Shown: piece after piece, positions 6,495-14,729 of the stretch
How positions within the stretch are numbered: the first letter of the stretch is position 1
Layout of the letters: the number at the start of each line of letters is the position of its first letter
Assembly (NCBI GenBank): GCA_002762705.1
Contig: PCVE01000027.1
Location: 1 to 26,887 of the forward strand
Length of the DNA stretch: 26,887 nt
Reading direction: 5' to 3'
Origin: Candidatus Woesearchaeota archaeon CG11_big_fil_rev_8_21_14_0_20_43_8
GTDB lineage: Archaea; Nanobdellota; Nanobdellia; Woesearchaeales; CG08-08-20-14
Position numbers and translations under genes: made by a program
Notes under the pieces: generated by a model
Told to the model about the DNA's origin: nothing
What the model saw: the letters and a program-made list of their open reading frames with translations, nothing else
Database searches by the model: none

Positions 6495-7193
6495 TTATTC
6501 TTCCATATCATCATCGTTGTCTCTCCTGATTACTTTGACTGTGTCAAGCTTCAAAGTGATCGGAATAGGTACGGCTGATTCCAGCAGTTCCACGACGACT
6601 TCCTCTTTTGTCTTGTCTATTCTTGAGATCTTCGCCTTTTCACGTTTGAATGGTCCGGATATAATCTCGACAATATCATTCTTCTTTATATTGATCTCAC
6701 GCTTGACCTGCTCAAGCATATGTTCGATCTCTTTATATTGAACTTCGTTTGGCAGTATGCCTCGTGCATAAGGTATGTTGAATGCGGCTTGCTCTGCGTC
6801 AGAACGTGTGTCTGCTTCGACAAAGATATAGCCCCTCATGCCATGTGCCCTGATAAGGGAATAAACACCAAGTTTCTTCTTGGCCGCGTTGCTCGAGACG
6901 AAATCAAGTACCTGATCCTCTCTGTTAGCAGTTGTCCTAAGCACAAAAATCTTCGTTTTGAATGGCTTATCTTTCACTTTAGAAACTTTTTCTTCCTCAT
7001 TCTCTTCTTCTTCTTTCACTTCTATCTTCTCGAGAGTCGGAGGCTGTTTTCTGTCTCTTACTTTGATCTGTATCGGTGAACTTGAAAGCGGCATTCCTGA
7101 ATCTTCTCCTGAATTCATGCCTTCAAGCAGTTCTTTATCTTCTTCACTGAGCTCCTGCCCAACATTTCGCTTTTCTTCTTTGTTTTCACTCAT
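6495..7193 (-). CDS. spt5: Transcription elongation factor Spt5 (NusG-like) with a long acidic N-terminus
   Basis: Residues ~78-165 form the NGN domain (KIFVLRTTANREDQVLDFV, then YSLIRAHGMRGYIFVEAD), which contacts the RNA polymerase clamp, normally with Spt4. A KOW domain follows (about 172-225, with VEIISGPFKREKAKI). Archaeal Spt5 is normally ~150 residues, but this one has 232 because of ~75 extra N-terminal residues that are Glu/Lys/Ser-rich and probably disordered. Eukaryotic Spt5 also has an acidic N-terminus, though homology cannot be claimed. An AGGTG site lies about 7 nt before the ATG. The gene lies 15 nt after secE and 21 nt before rpl11, the conserved archaeal order. Confidence 0.93.
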   Translation of the reverse strand: MSENKEEKRNVGQELSEEDKELLEGMNSGEDSGMPLSSSPIQIKVRDRKQPPTLEKIEVKEEEENEEEKVSKVKDKPFKTKIFVLRTTANREDQVLDFVSSNAAKKKLGVYSLIRAHGMRGYIFVEADTRSDAEQAAFNIPYARGILPNEVQYKEIEHMLEQVKREINIKKNDIVEIISGPFKREKAKISRIDKTKEEVVVELLESAVPIPITLKLDTVKVIRRDNDDDMEE

Positions 7194-7208
7194 CGTTTAA
7201 CACCTATA

Positions 7209-7385
7209 TCAAAAGAAAATCATCTTTATCATCTGGATAAAAAATCCCACAAGGCCAATCGCAACCATACCAAGCGCAGAAACTTTCAGGATCGTCTTGA
7301 ATTCAAACGATGTTGGTTTCTTTGTTACAGTCAGCACTCTTTTGCATTCAAGTGCAAACGTTTTCAATTTTGTTATGGTCGCCAT
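7209..7385 (-). CDS. secE: Protein translocase subunit SecE/Sec61-gamma, 58 aa
   Basis: Translating the gap between ftsZ and spt5 on the minus strand gives ATG at 7383-7385 and TGA at 7209-7211. The product has an amphipathic helix (FALECKRVLTVTKKPTSFEF) followed by a single membrane helix (about residues 34-57: LKVSALGMVAIGLVGFFIQM). This is the standard SecE plan: the amphipathic helix lies on the membrane and the tail-anchored helix clamps SecY. The length matches archaeal SecE (~55-65). Position between ftsZ (7-nt gap) and spt5 (15-nt gap) is the conserved archaeal context. A short-ORF cutoff would miss it. Confidence 0.95.
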   Translation of the reverse strand: MATITKLKTFALECKRVLTVTKKPTSFEFKTILKVSALGMVAIGLVGFFIQMIKMIFF

Positions 7386-7392
7386 TTTTTTC

Positions 7393-8511
7393 TTATAGGA
7401 ACTCTATCCCTAATTCATTCTCCATATCGTTCTTGTTTCGTTTCGCGATCGATCTTCCAGGTCCGAAGATCTGGGATGATTTCACGCCAGTGATTATAAG
7501 CATGACACGCAAAGTGTTCGCGAGATCATCAGATATCTGGGCTCCCCAGATTATCCTTGCTTCTTCATCTATCCTTGCTGATATCGTCTCAACGACTTTT
7601 CTTGCCTCTTCGAGAGTCATATCCTGTCCGCCGATGACGTTGATGAGGGCACCGTTGGCTTCAGATATATCGACATCAAGCAATGGATTGCTGATCGCTT
7701 TTTCGATCGCTTCTACTGCCCTGTTCTCAGAGTCAGATTCACCGACACCGATTAAAGCGACACCGCCGTTTCCCATGACTGCTCTTATATCAGCGAAATC
7801 AAGGTTGACAAGACCTGCTTTTGTCACGAGCTCAGCGATACCCTTCACTGCGTTTGTCAGGATCTCATCTGCCACCTTGAATGCTGTATGCAGCGGAAGA
7901 TCCGGAGCAAGCTCAAGCAGCTTGTCGTTTGGTATGACTATCAAAGTATCCACAATGCTCTCGAGTTTCTCAAGGCCTATGACAGCATTTTCATATCGTC
8001 TCTGTCCTTCCATAGAGAAAGGCATAGTGACGACACCGACAGTCAATGCACCTAGTTTCTTTGCGACTTCTGCCACGACCGGCGCTCCGCCTGTCCCAGT
8101 CCCGCCGCCAAGACCGCATGTTATAAAAATCATATCGCATCCGCTTATGGATTTCTTGATGTCCTGCTCGTTCTCACGTGCGGCATCTTCACCCAGTTTC
8201 GGATTTGATCCTGCGCCAAGACCTCTTGTGATCTCTTTTCCAATCAATATCTTATGATCAGCACTTGTATAAAGAAGGTCCTGAGCATCAGTGTTCATGG
8301 CAAGCGTCTCCACGCCAGCGATACCGACTTCGGCAATCCTGTTGATCGTATTTCCGCCACCGCCGCCACATCCGACGACTTTGATTGTCGCTCTTTGTTT
8401 AGAGATAAAATCCTCAAGCTCTGCATCAAGCGGGTTGTTCGAGACTGCCCTGCTTGCCTTGACCTGTTCGATATTGCTCCTTTCAGTAACTGTTTTGATA
8501 AAACTATCCAT
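7393..8511 (-). CDS. ftsZ: Cell division GTPase FtsZ
   Basis: The protein has 372 residues from the chosen ATG. Nucleotide-binding glycines GCGGGGGNT lie near 47-55, and the tubulin signature GGGTGTGG lies at 135-142. The T7 region NLDFADIRAVM, containing the catalytic Asp residues, and the family end ELGIEFL are also present. FtsZ polymerises with GTP to form the division ring. The N-terminal ~40 residues before the GTPase core are variable, as in archaeal FtsZ1. A GTG at 8520 would add three codons; I prefer the ATG at 8509-8511 because GGGGTGG lies 6 nt upstream. A TTTAAATATTAA box near 8560-8572 would start a message around 8540. It heads the ftsZ-secE-spt5-rpl11 operon. Confidence 0.95.
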   Translation of the reverse strand: MDSFIKTVTERSNIEQVKASRAVSNNPLDAELEDFISKQRATIKVVGCGGGGGNTINRIAEVGIAGVETLAMNTDAQDLLYTSADHKILIGKEITRGLGAGSNPKLGEDAARENEQDIKKSISGCDMIFITCGLGGGTGTGGAPVVAEVAKKLGALTVGVVTMPFSMEGQRRYENAVIGLEKLESIVDTLIVIPNDKLLELAPDLPLHTAFKVADEILTNAVKGIAELVTKAGLVNLDFADIRAVMGNGGVALIGVGESDSENRAVEAIEKAISNPLLDVDISEANGALINVIGGQDMTLEEARKVVETISARIDEEARIIWGAQISDDLANTLRVMLIITGVKSSQIFGPGRSIAKRNKNDMENELGIEFL

Positions 8512-8583
8512 CAAATCCACCCCTATTTATATAATATGATAGGCTAGTTAATTCAAGATTAATATTTAAACTTTTGGTTTCAT

Positions 8584-9273
8584 TCATTTGACATCTTTAT
8601 CCTTCATCTTTTCGGGTTTCTTCTCGAGAAAGCATACCTCTTTCGCTTCTGGGACAAGCCTTTTTATCTCTTCTGTTTCCAGTTTTGCGAATTCATCTGG
8701 AAGCTTCACAGGTAATGTTATTGTGGCTTTTCCTTCTGCGAATCCTACAGTCACCATGTCTTTTCTCAATGATAGCTTGATTATGAGAAGCGCAGAGATC
8801 TTTTCGATGACATCATCGACAATCCTCTTCAGTTTGACCGCATAAGTGACTTCTTTGCTTGCAAGTGGATGATTGAAATCGACTATTGTCCTGCCACCGC
8901 TGACATTCCTGACAATTCCGAGCATCCCATCGACGTTCACTTGCATGCCTGGCATCGGCCGGATAGATTCTTTTGAGAATCTTTTTGCAGGTATAAGCTG
9001 GAGAAGTTTTGCATCTCTTTTACCGAATGCTTTTTCTGGGGGAAGAGATATCTCGTATTCTTTTCCGATCTCTTTTCCATCAAGCTCTTTGTCAAGACCT
9101 TTGATGAGATGGCTTTCGCCAAGCACTACAACGATCGGACCATATTGTGTTTTCTGGCTGAAGATACCATTCTCTTCAGCAGTTTTCTTGTCGGTTGTGT
9201 CAAAGACGCTTCCGTCATCTTTGATGCTGCCTGTGTATTCTATCTCTATGAAATCTCCGTTCTTGATTGCCAT
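8584..9273 (-). CDS. FKBP-type peptidyl-prolyl isomerase (long archaeal type)
   Basis: The FKBP fold starts at GDFIEIEYTGSIKDDGSVFD, and VVLGESHLIKGLDKELDG forms the active-site strand region. A chaperone-like insert-in-flap (IF) domain (about residues 75-135, with PEKAFGKRDAKLLQLIP and FNHPLASKEV) is typical of SlyD/MtFKBP-type proteins. A C-terminal domain of ~80 residues follows, ending in a Lys/Glu tail. It speeds proline isomerisation during protein folding in the cytosol. The frame continues to an ATG at 9303, adding MTRARGQTIK. I use 9273 because it gives the family-typical MAIKNGDFIEIEYTG start; the longer form is possible since a minus-strand TATA (about 9342-9351) would start RNA near 9321. 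Confidence 0.9.
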   Translation of the reverse strand: MAIKNGDFIEIEYTGSIKDDGSVFDTTDKKTAEENGIFSQKTQYGPIVVVLGESHLIKGLDKELDGKEIGKEYEISLPPEKAFGKRDAKLLQLIPAKRFSKESIRPMPGMQVNVDGMLGIVRNVSGGRTIVDFNHPLASKEVTYAVKLKRIVDDVIEKISALLIIKLSLRKDMVTVGFAEGKATITLPVKLPDEFAKLETEEIKRLVPEAKEVCFLEKKPEKMKDKDVK

Positions 9274-9340
9274 TTTTATCGTTTGTCCTCTAGCTCTTGT
9301 CATATCTGCTTAGAAGAATTTATCGATAAGAGACTAAAGC

Positions 9341-9439
9341 TCTTTTATAAACCTTTTGCTTTTTGGTTCGAAATCTTTATAAATAGAATCCAGTTTTCGG
9401 GGAATACAGATTCTACTGACAAAGAGGTGGAAAGGAGGG
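9341..9439. promoter_or_regulatory. Divergent promoters of FKBP and top6B, with a strong SD for top6B
   Basis: On the minus strand, GCAAAAGGTTTATAAAAG (BRE plus TATA, centred near 9347) points at FKBP. On the plus strand, CTTTATAAATA (9370-9380) would start RNA near 9402, giving top6B a leader of about 44 nt. The leader ends with GGAGG (9434-9438), 7 nt before the ATG at 9446. This SD-led start contrasts with the leaderless genes in the window. Confidence 0.6.
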
Positions 9440-9445
9440 TTTTAA

Positions 9446-11305
9446 ATGAGTCAAAAGATACTTGGCACTTTCGATGATGAAAAAGAAGAGGATGCAATAG
9501 TTAAGGAAGAGAATCCAGCAGTCCAGGAAGGTTTCTCTGAAGAATATATCCAGGAAAGAAAATCAAAGGCCCAAGAGATGGCGAGCAAGCAGAGAGATAT
9601 CTCTGTAGCAGAATTCTTCGAGAAGAACAGGCATCTCTTAGGTTTCGATAATCCAAGAAAAGCGCTTCTCACGACCATCAAAGAGGCTGTCGACAATGCG
9701 ATCGACGCATGCGAAGAAGGCGGCCTGCTTCCAGAGATCATAGTCGAGATAATTGATATGCAGAATGGTCGTTTCAGGATAATCGTCGAAGACAACGGTC
9801 CAGGTATCGTGAAAAAGCAGATCCCAAATATCTTCGCAAAACTTCTTTACGGAAGCAAATTCCACTCATTGAAACAGAGCAGAGGCCAGCAAGGTATCGG
9901 GATCAGCGCCGCTGTCCTCTATTCACAATTGACGACAGGACGGCCAGCCAAGATCCGTTCGAAGATCGCGCCGACAGAGCCTGCGCATTACTTTGAACTT
10001 CATATCGATACACAGAAGAACAAACCAGAGATAATAAAAGAAGATATCATTGAATGGAAAAAAGATCATGGCACCCGTGTCGAGATGGACCTTGAGGCGA
10101 CATATCAGAAAGGCGCGCAGGGCGTCGATGAATATATCAAGCAGACAGCGATCGTGAATCCGCATATAACGATAATTTATACAAACCCGAAAGCCGAGCA
10201 GACGATCTTTGCGAGAGTCAGCGAGCAGCTGCCCCCACAGGCAAAAGAGATCAAGCCGCACCCATATGGTGTCGAGATCGGCAGGATGGCAAAGATGCTT
10301 GCGATCACCCAGGCAAAGACGCTCCAGCAGTTCCTGATGTCTGAGTTCTCACGTGTTGGAGCCAAAGCAGTGAAAGAGATCTGCGAGAATTCTGCTCTTC
10401 TTCCAAAAGATAAACCATCTAATCTTACTAGGCAGCATGTCGAGAAATTGATCAAGGGTATCAAAGAGACAAAATTGATCAGCCCACCCACGGATTGCAT
10501 AAATCCTATAACCGCAGAGTTGATAGAGATCGGTCTCAGAAAAGAGATCAATGCAGAGTTCTTCTGCTCTGCGACAAGACCACCCAATGTATATCGTGGA
10601 AATCCTTTCATAATAGAAGCAGGTATTGCATATGGCGGAGATCTTGATAAAGAGAAGACGATACGTATCATGCGTTTCGCGAACAGGGTTCCACTTCTAT
10701 ATCAACAGGGAGCATGCGCGATGACACAATCAGTCCAGGAAGTGTCGTGGAGATCCTATGGTCTTAGCCAGTCGCAGAATTCCATCCCTGCAGGACCTGC
10801 TGTTGTCGTAGTGCATATAGCATCTGTGTGGACACCATACACAAGCGAGGCCAAAGAAGCGATCGCCCATTATCCGGAGATTGTCAAGGAGATCAAACTT
10901 GCTCTTCAGGAATGCGGGAGAAAACTTGGATTATATGTATCTAAGAAACGTAGGATAATGGAAGAAGGGAAGAAAAAAAGTTACATAGAAAAATATCTCC
11001 CTCACATCGGCGCTGCGCTAAAAGAGATAGTAGGTTTCAGCGATGTCGAAGAGCGGCGCATACATGACATATTGAAAGAGATCCTAGAGAAATCACGCAA
11101 GGCAGATGGGGGTCTTGGCAGGCTTAGCGCTGTCAATGATGATCCTGGTGCAGGTGAGGATGACGATATTTTAGGTGATCCATCTGATGATATGCCAGAA
11201 GATTCCGATGATGGATCCAGTGATGATTCATATGACGATTCTGCAGAAGAGACAGATGATGAAGAGATAGAAGATGAAGAGACAGAAAGGGGTGCTGGAC
11301 AATGA
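9446..11305 (+). CDS. top6B: DNA topoisomerase VI subunit B (ATPase), with an acidic tail
   Basis: Topoisomerase VI passes one duplex through another using ATP; B is the GHKL ATPase and transducer. The Bergerat fold is clear: KEAVDNAIDACEE (about 79-91, catalytic Glu80, Mg-binding Asn84), VEDNGPGI (114-121), and GQQGIGIS (148-155). The H2TH insert and transducer follow, including the Lys-bearing loop near QSQNSIPAGP. After about residue 560 the protein ends with ~60 residues made mostly of Asp, Glu and Ser. At 619 residues it is longer than minimal archaeal B subunits, which lack this tail. A GGAGG site precedes the ATG. The stop overlaps the top6A start (ATGA, 11302-11305), so both subunits are translationally coupled. 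Confidence 0.96.
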   Translation: MSQKILGTFDDEKEEDAIVKEENPAVQEGFSEEYIQERKSKAQEMASKQRDISVAEFFEKNRHLLGFDNPRKALLTTIKEAVDNAIDACEEGGLLPEIIVEIIDMQNGRFRIIVEDNGPGIVKKQIPNIFAKLLYGSKFHSLKQSRGQQGIGISAAVLYSQLTTGRPAKIRSKIAPTEPAHYFELHIDTQKNKPEIIKEDIIEWKKDHGTRVEMDLEATYQKGAQGVDEYIKQTAIVNPHITIIYTNPKAEQTIFARVSEQLPPQAKEIKPHPYGVEIGRMAKMLAITQAKTLQQFLMSEFSRVGAKAVKEICENSALLPKDKPSNLTRQHVEKLIKGIKETKLISPPTDCINPITAELIEIGLRKEINAEFFCSATRPPNVYRGNPFIIEAGIAYGGDLDKEKTIRIMRFANRVPLLYQQGACAMTQSVQEVSWRSYGLSQSQNSIPAGPAVVVVHIASVWTPYTSEAKEAIAHYPEIVKEIKLALQECGRKLGLYVSKKRRIMEEGKKKSYIEKYLPHIGAALKEIVGFSDVEERRIHDILKEILEKSRKADGGLGRLSAVNDDPGAGEDDDILGDPSDDMPEDSDDGSSDDSYDDSAEETDDEEIEDEETERGAGQ

Positions 11306-12393
11306 AGCAGGAAAAAGGGGCGCTTGATAAGATCAAGAAACTCGCATCCGATATGTATGTGACGATCATGAAGAAGCAGAAACCAGAGGTCAATATGCCT
11401 CTTCGTTCTCTATCTAACGTTAATTATGATCAGAAAGTCGGATATTTCGAGCTTCAGGGAATGTTCAAGTCAAGGACATTGACAGTGAGCACGATCAAGA
11501 CATTCGCACAGACACTTCGTATGCTCACCCTCTCTAAGATGCTTATCGAGACTGATGATATAGCGACAAAGAGAGATGCATATTACCAGAGCAAGAACTG
11601 GGGCGATGCGAGATTCAATGAGCAGCCGGAATCTGATTCGATCATGGATGATGTGGAAGCCATGTTCATGGTGAACAGGGAGCAGCTTGGTTTCATCCCA
11701 GAAGAGAAAGGCGGAGATATCGCTGGAAAACTGGTGGTCGTCGATGAGGACCCTGATACTCAACAAGAGATCAAGATAGATTGCACGAAGATGGGGACCG
11801 GCGCATATTCGATCCCAAGCGTTGTCGAGCATCTGGAATTCGAGACAAAGGCTGATTTCATCCTCGCTATCGAGACAGCAGGTATGTATCAGAGACTTGT
11901 CAAACATGCGTTCTGGAAGAAGACAAATTGTATCCTTGTCTCTTTAGGAGGAGTTCCTACCCGTGCCTGTAGAAGATTCATAAGAAGACTTTCAGATTCA
12001 CATAAGCTTCCTGTGTATGCATTCACTGACGGGGATCCATACGGTTGGCTTAACATCTACAGGACGTTGAAAGTAGGTTCTGGTAACGCAGCGCACATCA
12101 ACAAATATTTCTGCGTGCCGAATGCGAAGTTCTTTGGTATAACCGCAAAAGACATCACTGAATACAAATTGCCGACGCATCCATTGAAGGATATCGACGT
12201 GAAAAGAGTGAGAGATGGCATCAAGAATGATCCTTTCGTCAAATATTATCCACAATGGCAGAATGCATTGACTGAAATCGTGAAACTCAAGAAAAGGGCA
12301 GAGCAGCAGGCGCTTGCTGTGCATGGTCTGAATTATGTCATTTCAGATTATCTGCCTGCGAAGCTTGAGAATCCAAAGAGCTGGCTGCCTTGA
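11302..12393 (+). CDS. top6A: DNA topoisomerase VI subunit A (Spo11-like cleavage subunit)
   Basis: Subunit A makes the transient double-strand break and is related to meiotic Spo11. The winged-helix part contains TKRDAYYQSKNW, with the catalytic tyrosine at Tyr94/95 (the second of the pair by family convention). The Toprim domain has a Glu in AIETAGMYQRL and the acidic motif DGDPYGWLNIYRTLKVGSGN that binds Mg. The length of 363 residues is normal. Translation is coupled to top6B by a 4-nt overlap. Its 3' end overlaps the convergent GT9 gene by 46 nt. Confidence 0.96.
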   Translation: MKQEKGALDKIKKLASDMYVTIMKKQKPEVNMPLRSLSNVNYDQKVGYFELQGMFKSRTLTVSTIKTFAQTLRMLTLSKMLIETDDIATKRDAYYQSKNWGDARFNEQPESDSIMDDVEAMFMVNREQLGFIPEEKGGDIAGKLVVVDEDPDTQQEIKIDCTKMGTGAYSIPSVVEHLEFETKADFILAIETAGMYQRLVKHAFWKKTNCILVSLGGVPTRACRRFIRRLSDSHKLPVYAFTDGDPYGWLNIYRTLKVGSGNAAHINKYFCVPNAKFFGITAKDITEYKLPTHPLKDIDVKRVRDGIKNDPFVKYYPQWQNALTEIVKLKKRAEQQALAVHGLNYVISDYLPAKLENPKSWLP

Positions 12394-13502
12394 TTTTTAT
12401 TATTTTTTCTAAGCATCCTTTTGATTGTCCTGAATACATTAGCGACGGTTATCGCTTCTATGCAGATAGGATTCCTGCAGTCGCATATATCTCCCTTATG
12501 CACATTGATGCATGGGCTGCATTGATGTTTTATGTATATGCTCTCATTGCCAGATCCATATGGGGCGAAGCGGACAGGTGTGTTAGGTCCGAACAATCCA
12601 AGTGTCTTCGTGTCCATAGCGGCTGATATATGCATCGGGCCTGTGTCGTTGCTGACAACAAGATCGCATCTTTCGATAAGTGCATAAAGTTGTTTCAATG
12701 TAGTTTTTCCTGCGGCATTCAATACATTCTTAGATTCACTTATCATGTCGATGATTTCATCATTGTATTTTTCATCAGAAGGTATGCCAAAAAATATTAT
12801 CGATGCCTGAAAATCTTTGATCAATTGATCAGATAATTCTGCGAATCTTTCCTGCGGCCATCTGCGTGAGCCTGCTGATTCCGCGCTTGTCGCGCATATG
12901 CCAATGATGGGTTTTTTCAATCTCACAACCAATTGCTTCGCGATGCTCTCGTCATTCGCATCAAACATGAGTTTCACCAATCTATCGGCTTCTGCTTTTA
13001 TCCCAATCTCTCTTAGCATGTCAAGATATACCTGCACGACATGTTGCCGGTCATTATAAGGGACTCTCACCGAATAGAGGAGAGATCTGACCGATCCATC
13101 GAATCCGATGATCTTCTTTCCAGTGAACCAGGCCATGATAGCAGAGATCCTAAGGAACGGTTCAGTGTCAAAGACCATATCAAACTTCTTGAAGAGCTTC
13201 CGATTATCCCAGCCAAGCACCATTATCTCATCGATGAAACCGACGCTCTCAAAAACTTCTTTGACACGTGGTGTCGTCAGCACCGATATCTTGGCTTTTG
13301 GATATTCCTTTCTTAATCTCTCGATCATCGGCAGGACAAGTATTGTCTCACCTATAGCCCAAAGCCGGACGATCAGGATATTATCTATCTTGACTCTCTT
13401 GTAGGATGGACTGATGATCATATCGACTATATTCAAAATGAGGCAAATCAGAGCACCGATATATCTATCTATCGCTCGCTGAAAAGATATGATGAATGTC
13501 AT
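12348..13502 (-). CDS. GT9-family glycosyltransferase (heptosyltransferase-like)
   Basis: The protein has 384 residues. A hydrophobic N-terminal segment (about 14-32) probably anchors it to the membrane, followed by the first Rossmann domain (DNILIVRLWAIGETILVLPM). The second domain carries the GT9 nucleotide-sugar motif SNDTGPMHISAAMDTKTLGL, continuing FGPNTPVRFAPYG. A Cys-rich region (CSPCINVHKGDICDCRNPIC) is typical of GT9. Bacterial members add heptose to lipopolysaccharide; the archaeal acceptor and sugar are unknown, but a surface glycan or glycolipid is likely. It is last in the GT2-DUF2304-GT9 operon, 2 nt after DUF2304, with GAGGT as SD. The C-terminal ~15 residues are encoded opposite the end of top6A. 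Confidence 0.88.
   Translation of the reverse strand: MTFIISFQRAIDRYIGALICLILNIVDMIISPSYKRVKIDNILIVRLWAIGETILVLPMIERLRKEYPKAKISVLTTPRVKEVFESVGFIDEIMVLGWDNRKLFKKFDMVFDTEPFLRISAIMAWFTGKKIIGFDGSVRSLLYSVRVPYNDRQHVVQVYLDMLREIGIKAEADRLVKLMFDANDESIAKQLVVRLKKPIIGICATSAESAGSRRWPQERFAELSDQLIKDFQASIIFFGIPSDEKYNDEIIDMISESKNVLNAAGKTTLKQLYALIERCDLVVSNDTGPMHISAAMDTKTLGLFGPNTPVRFAPYGSGNESIYIKHQCSPCINVHKGDICDCRNPICIEAITVANVFRTIKRMLRKNNKNQGSQLFGFSSFAGR
12391..12410 (+). terminator. T-rich terminator of top6B-top6A
   Basis: Right at the top6A stop, the plus strand shows TTTTTATTATTTTTT without a preceding strong hairpin. This is a typical archaeal termination tract, lying inside the 3' coding end of the convergent GT9 gene. 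Confidence 0.5.
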
Positions 13503-13504
13503 GA

Positions 13505-13837
13505 TTACCTCTTCTTGATTTTTTTCAATGAGACTTCACGGACAATAGTTGTAATCTCCTGCTCGACCTTCTCGATCTTCACATATATCCTGAAGACAAG
13601 ATAGAATAGAAGCAATATACTGAAATAAATCACAAGATCGATTCCTCTACCGATCCCGAGCATCCCAGATATCTTGATTGTGATCTTTGGGATGAATATG
13701 ACAACAAGCACCAAAGCCCAGATCAATATCCAAAATATGAACTCACTCACACTGATCTCATTGTCTTTCAATCTAAGAATCGTCCTACTCACGACGAAGA
13801 AGACGAAAATCAATACAAATATCTGTAATATATCCAT
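13505..13837 (-). CDS. DUF2304-type small membrane protein
   Basis: The 110-residue protein has three hydrophobic segments (about 4-19, 33-49 and 64-82). The loop GMLGIGRGIDLVIYFSILLL and the charged C-terminal helix IEKVEQEITTIVREVSLK are diagnostic of DUF2304. Such proteins commonly accompany dolichyl-phosphate-type GT2 glycosyltransferases, as here, and may help their lipid substrate or membrane assembly; this role is inferred from context. GAGGG lies 7 nt upstream of the ATG. It starts 9 nt after the GT2 stop and ends 2 nt before GT9, so the three form an operon. Confidence 0.9.
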   Translation of the reverse strand: MDILQIFVLIFVFFVVSRTILRLKDNEISVSEFIFWILIWALVLVVIFIPKITIKISGMLGIGRGIDLVIYFSILLLFYLVFRIYVKIEKVEQEITTIVREVSLKKIKKR

Positions 13838-13846
13838 GATAATCCC

Positions 13847-14518
13847 TCATTTCATGATTTTTTTAAACATAAGCTTGACCAGTATCTTGAAGGCATTCAA
13901 TGAACTTTGGCCGTGCTGAAGTGAATAATCTGTGTATATGACTTTTATCGGAACTTCTGTGAATCTCAAGCGGTTCCTCTTGATCTCATTGATTATCTCT
14001 GATGATACTTCCATCCGATTTGTCTTTATACGGATGTTCTTCGCGGCATCTTTTGAGAATACCCTGAAACCAGATTGGGAATCTGTCGTCCAGATATTGA
14101 ATAATAGATAAGTTATGCAATTGAATCCCCAATTTCCTATCTTTCTGATGATTGGCATCCCTTTTGGGTCAGCAAGCCTTGTGCCGATGACCACATCTGC
14201 ATCTCCATCCTGTATTGGTTTTATGGCTTTCTTTATGTCTGATATATCATGTTGTCCATCTGCATCGATTGTGACGACAATCTCTGCCCCATTCTGTACC
14301 GCAGCCTTTATGCCTGTGCCAAGCGCACCACCAAGTCCGCGATTGATCAAATGCTTATATACTTGGACACCTTCTTTTTTTGCTATTTCTGATGTCTTGT
14401 CGACGCTTCCATCATCTACAACGATGATGTTCCTGTAATTATTTCTCTTCAGGTCCTTGATCACTGAACCTATGCTTTTCTCTTCATTGAAAGCCGGTAG
14501 TACGACGAATAACTTCAT
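13847..14518 (-). CDS. GT2 glycosyltransferase (dolichyl-phosphate mannosyl/glucosyltransferase-like)
   Basis: The 223 residues match a DPM1-like GT-A fold with no C-terminal membrane domain. VVLPAFNEEKSIGSVI begins the nucleotide-sugar site, VVDDGSVDKT (34-43) follows, the DXD-equivalent TIDADGQHD lies near 97, and QSGFRVF is typical of the acceptor site. It would transfer a sugar from a nucleotide sugar to a polyprenyl phosphate, supplying protein or lipid glycosylation. The minus-strand box CTTTTAATAT (14541-14550) is centred 26 nt before the ATG, so the operon's first message is leaderless. Hairpin element E2 starts just beyond this TATA. Confidence 0.92.
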   Translation of the reverse strand: MKLFVVLPAFNEEKSIGSVIKDLKRNNYRNIIVVDDGSVDKTSEIAKKEGVQVYKHLINRGLGGALGTGIKAAVQNGAEIVVTIDADGQHDISDIKKAIKPIQDGDADVVIGTRLADPKGMPIIRKIGNWGFNCITYLLFNIWTTDSQSGFRVFSKDAAKNIRIKTNRMEVSSEIINEIKRNRLRFTEVPIKVIYTDYSLQHGQSSLNAFKILVKLMFKKIMK

Positions 14519-14570
14519 GATAAATAGATTAAGATATACAATATTAAAAGCTTTCCCCCTACATTTTCGG

Positions 14571-14721
14571 CTGTAGCTTCCGATGTGGGTTCAAGGCAAC
14601 GAAGTTGCAAGGCAATGAAATTGTCTGCACAGGAAATGTGAAGCGTTTCCTCGTGCCTAAACAGAAAATCGAGATTTCCTTGTTTCGTCCTTCGGACTCA
14701 AAACGCACTGCGCGTTGTTTT
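14571..14721. other. Hairpin element E2 (shares hairpins with E3)
   Basis: Six hairpins are seen in order. They are GCAAC (14596-14600)/GTTGC (14604-14608), loop GAA; GGCAAT (14611-14616)/ATTGTC (14620-14625), loop GAA; AGGAAATG (14631-14638)/CGTTTCCT (14644-14651), extended by GCAC/GTGC; an imperfect stem 14659-14669/14674-14685; GTCC (14687-14690)/GGAC (14694-14697), loop TTC; and AACGC (14702-14706)/GCGTT (14712-14716). It fills the space between the PLD-type regulator stop and the GT2 promoter. The third to fifth hairpins match E3 in order and sequence. Confidence 0.72.
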
Positions 14722-14729
14722 ATGTCAGA

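Noticed and set aside
14580..14660. tRNA-like GGGTTCAA motif in E2
   Set aside because: No acceptor stem, anticodon arm or T-stem complement could be assembled around it.
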